The notes under the pieces are model-generated. The model saw nothing but the letters and a program-made list of their open reading frames with translations, had not been told where the DNA came from and did no database searches. DNA of 47,286 bases from Bryobacterales bacterium (lineage in GTDB: Bacteria > Acidobacteriota > Terriglobia > Bryobacterales > Bryobacteraceae). Below are positions 44,996-47,286 of the stretch, in pieces (within the stretch, counting starts at the first letter, position 1; each line of letters opens with the position of its first letter). The position numbers and the translations under genes were made by a program. The stretch lies in NCBI GenBank assembly GCA_003142185.1, contig PLOR01000033.1:1-47286 (forward strand), written 5' to 3'.

Positions 44996-47017
44996 CTATT
45001 TCAGGATTTGGAAAAGGTTACTGTAATCGTCGGTCCACAAGCGTACCCGCCGCGCCCGGGAAACGGGGTTCGAGTTGGCGCGGATCTCGTTGTCGAAATC
45101 GCCGGGCGGCGCAACCACCAGCACCCAGGTGGCTGCAAACACTCCCGCCGCGTCGTCATCCTCGGTGTCCACCACGCGCGCCCGCCGCCCGCTCGAGCGC
45201 GCCTCGCCCGCCAGCACCGGCAGCAGGTCCAGGTGGCGATTGGAAATGTGCACCGCCAGAATGCCGTCCGGGCGCAAATGCCGGAAGTAAAGATCCATCG
45301 CCTCGCGCGTCAGCAGGTGCACCGGAATGGCGTCGCCCGAAAACGCGTCCACCGCCAGCACATCGAAATTCTCCGGCTGCTCGCGCTCCAGGGTCAATCG
45401 CGCATCGCCCATCGCTATGTCCAGTTTGCCGTGGCAGTCCGCCAGAAAGGTGAATTCGCCGCGAGCCACCCGCACCACCAGGGGGTTGATCTCGTAATAC
45501 CGGTAATAATCGCCGAGCCGCGCGTAAGCCGCCAGCGTGCCGGTGCCGAGGCCAATCACGCCGACCCGCACCGCCCGCCCCTTGCCCCTGTCGCCAATGG
45601 CCAGTCCCACGCCGGTGGCTGGACCGTAGTAGGTGGTGGGCAGGTCGCGCTTAGCCAGGTTCAAGAATTGGTCGCCGTGGGTGATGGTGCCGTGCGTCAG
45701 CGTGCGCACGGCCATGATCGAAGTCGGCGGATCGCTGTCTTTCACCGTCAATTCGCCGTAAAAATTGCGCACCCGCAAACGGACGCCGCTCATCGACTGT
45801 TCGAGTGCGATGGCGACATACACCGCCAGCGCCAGCGTTAGCGCCACAGTGGCGATGGGCGCCGGCTGCGTCCAGCGCCGGAACCAGTCGAGCGCCGGGT
45901 CCGTCTTCAACACCGCCAGGATCAACCCCGCGCAGCCCACCAGCGCCAGCGGCATCTCATAATAACCGTTGAACACGTGCGGCGCTAGCAAGCCGACCGC
46001 CAGACCGCCCAGCGCACCTCCAGCCGCGATCATCAGGTAGAAATGCGTCAGCAGCCGTGGCGGCGGCTTCAACAAGGCCAGCTCGCCGTGGCACACCATC
46101 GAGCAGGTGAACAGCCCGAACAAAAACAGAACCACCACCGGCAGGATGGGCAGGTTGCCCGCGGCCGCCGCATACGCCATCGATCCCAGCGCCACCGCCA
46201 GCAATTGCAGGTAAGGATTGCGCCGGTACCAGCCGTCGCCGGCGAAGCACAGGATGAAACTCAGCAGATAGAGGCTGAGCGGCAGTATCCAGAGCAACGG
46301 CACCGCGGCCACATTCTGCGACATATGGTTGGTGACCGCCAGTAGCAACGCCGATGCGCACGCCGGCAGCGCCAGCCACAGCGCATACTGGCGCCGGCTG
46401 GGTTTCGATACTCCGGCTTCCTCCGGCGCCCGATCCCGCGCCGCCGGCGAGCCCAGCGCCGCCGCGGCGCACACCACCGCGAACGCCACGTATCCCCACG
46501 ACCACATGCGCGCCTGTTCCAGGGTAGTGAATACCGGCTCGATCAGGAACGGATAGCTCAGCAGCGCCAACATGGAACCTGCGTTGGAGAGCGCATATAG
46601 CCAGTAAGGTATCGACCCGGCGAAGCGGCGCGCGTACCACGCCTGCACCAGCGGCCCGGTGGTGGCCAGCAGGAAGAAGGGCAGCCCGATGGTGCGCCCC
46701 AGCAGCAGCAGAATGCTCCACGTCGGATCGCCCGCACTGTAAGGCTTCAGACTGGCGCTTGGGTACACCGCCAGCGTCAGCGCGCTCAAGGCGAGCAGAC
46801 CCACGTGCAGCGCCGCCTGCGCGCGAGGCTTCACGTAACGGATGAGCGCGTGGGCGTACAGATACCCGGCCAGCAGCGCCACCTGGAAGAACACCAAACA
46901 AGCCGTCCACACCGCCGCCGAGCCGCCGTACCAGGGCAGAATGATCTTGCCGATCACCGGCTCCACCTGGAACAGCAGAAAGGCGCCAACCAGGATTGTC
47001 AACGCGTAAATCAGCAT
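44996..47017 (-). CDS. Membrane protein fused to a spermidine-synthase-like domain
   Basis: A 673-residue fusion. The N-terminal two thirds are about 12 membrane helices (LIYALTILVGAFLLFQVEPVIG onward in segments), similar to the MFS-like half of this family. The last 220 residues are a Rossmann methyltransferase-like domain with the SAM-binding loop VIGLGTGTLAAYA, YEINPLVVRVA and the catalytic-type VDAFSGDAIPVHLL. These fused proteins are annotated as spermidine synthases but their real substrate is not established. No SAM decarboxylase gene is nearby, so polyamine synthesis cannot be asserted. GGAG lies six bases before the ATG. Confidence 0.9.
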   Translation of the reverse strand: MLIYALTILVGAFLLFQVEPVIGKIILPWYGGSAAVWTACLVFFQVALLAGYLYAHALIRYVKPRAQAALHVGLLALSALTLAVYPSASLKPYSAGDPTWSILLLLGRTIGLPFFLLATTGPLVQAWYARRFAGSIPYWLYALSNAGSMLALLSYPFLIEPVFTTLEQARMWSWGYVAFAVVCAAAALGSPAARDRAPEEAGVSKPSRRQYALWLALPACASALLLAVTNHMSQNVAAVPLLWILPLSLYLLSFILCFAGDGWYRRNPYLQLLAVALGSMAYAAAAGNLPILPVVVLFLFGLFTCSMVCHGELALLKPPPRLLTHFYLMIAAGGALGGLAVGLLAPHVFNGYYEMPLALVGCAGLILAVLKTDPALDWFRRWTQPAPIATVALTLALAVYVAIALEQSMSGVRLRVRNFYGELTVKDSDPPTSIMAVRTLTHGTITHGDQFLNLAKRDLPTTYYGPATGVGLAIGDRGKGRAVRVGVIGLGTGTLAAYARLGDYYRYYEINPLVVRVARGEFTFLADCHGKLDIAMGDARLTLEREQPENFDVLAVDAFSGDAIPVHLLTREAMDLYFRHLRPDGILAVHISNRHLDLLPVLAGEARSSGRRARVVDTEDDDAAGVFAATWVLVVAPPGDFDNEIRANSNPVSRARRVRLWTDDYSNLFQILK

Positions 47018-47062
47018 CTGCGCTCCGGCGGGCGCGCCAGCCGCTCGCGAATCCGGTTCCGT

Positions 47063-47100
47063 GGTGGGGCATGTTTTAGCTTGCCCACTTTAGCTTGCCC
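47063..47100. repeat. Short repeat, family C copy 2
   Basis: ggtggggcatgttttagc followed by ttgccc and then a second tagcttgccc. It is the reverse complement of 3356-3379 with one mismatch, upstream of the fused membrane protein gene. Confidence 0.8.
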
Positions 47101-47172
47101 ATATGACGCGCACCCGTCGAAATGGAGTTGAGCCAACCTCGCGGCGCGATTGCTACGATAACACGGTTGTAA

Positions 47173-47200
47173 GGTGGGGCAGGCGCTTCCGCCTGCCAAC
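47173..47200. repeat. Palindromic repeat, family D copy 2
   Basis: ggtggggcaggcg-cttc-cgcctgccaac, matching 26086-26116. No gene is visible from 47018 to the end of the window; the space is made of families C, D and A. Confidence 0.8.
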
Positions 47201-47286
47201 AGGTTTGGGCTTCAGCCCCTGCGCCCGGAGGAAAGCCTCAGTGGCTAAAGCCTTTGGCTACCTATGTATCAGGGCACGGCTTGAGC
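47201..47286. repeat. Dispersed repeat, family A copy 4 (truncated by the window end)
   Basis: Includes ttcagcccctgcgcccggag, gaaagcctcagtggc and tgtatcagggcacggc. Its first part is the reverse complement of about 5-46, so inverted copies lie at both ends of the window. Confidence 0.75.

Overview
This window is bacterial chromosome, GC-rich and densely coded, with no rRNA, tRNA, prophage, transposase or CRISPR array that I can see. It most resembles an acidobacterium of the Solibacter/Bryobacter type. The best marker is the C-terminal domain of the giant secreted protein at 41113-44874, which looks like the TIGR03437 (Soli_cterm) domain first described from Candidatus Solibacter usitatus. Supporting this are PEP-CTERM proteins, several ECF sigma/anti-sigma pairs, a small bacterial microcompartment locus, and many short palindromic intergenic repeats. 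The assignment is inference from gene content, not from a marker RNA.

Layout. 286-7098: a secreted peptidyl-prolyl isomerase, then a minus-strand run of citrate synthase, ECF sigma factor, zinc-finger anti-sigma factor, rsmA and the fused malic enzyme maeB. 7355-11134: a plus-strand operon of ECF sigma, HEAT-repeat anti-sigma, a DUF4097-like envelope protein and a double-PDZ protein. 11585-15876: an FHA-GAF-sigma54 activator, a PilZ protein and the accB-accC pair. 16168-18149: a microcompartment mini-locus with a class II aldolase, one BMC-H hexamer protein and three BMC-P (EutN/CcmL) pentamer proteins. 18084-20160: a small membrane protein, an OmpA-family protein, a GGGGAGATAC tandem repeat and a decayed fragment of the membrane-protein gene. 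20212-24552: flagellar filament genes fliW, csrA, flagellin, fliD and a small downstream ORF.

24732-27389: an NtrC-type response regulator and its histidine kinase. 27499-30557: ribosomal protein S1 and a beta-ketoacyl-ACP synthase. 30861-32306: two related PEP-CTERM proteins, preceded by what looks like the tail of a third. 32436-34868: a HEAT-like protein and a secreted protein. 34920-38360: a third sigma/anti-sigma pair, divergent from a family 2 glycosyltransferase. 38524-40951: a secreted hypothetical protein, then an ArsA/GET3-like ATPase with an Hsp20-like tail and a tiny CxxC protein. 41113-47017: the giant BACON/Ig-like protein and a membrane protein fused to a spermidine-synthase domain.

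How the genes work together. FliW, CsrA and flagellin form the known partner-switch set controlling flagellin translation. The aldolase and shell proteins are probably a compartment for an aldehyde-producing sugar-phosphate cleavage, but no aldehyde dehydrogenase, PduL or alcohol dehydrogenase is present here, so the core must lie elsewhere. Three translationally coupled sigma/anti-sigma pairs in 47 kb suggest heavy envelope-stress signalling.

The intergenic regions carry at least six families of palindromic repeats, several in two to five copies. Some supply stop codons or C-terminal codons to neighbouring genes, and the first and last few hundred bases of the window hold inverted copies of one family.
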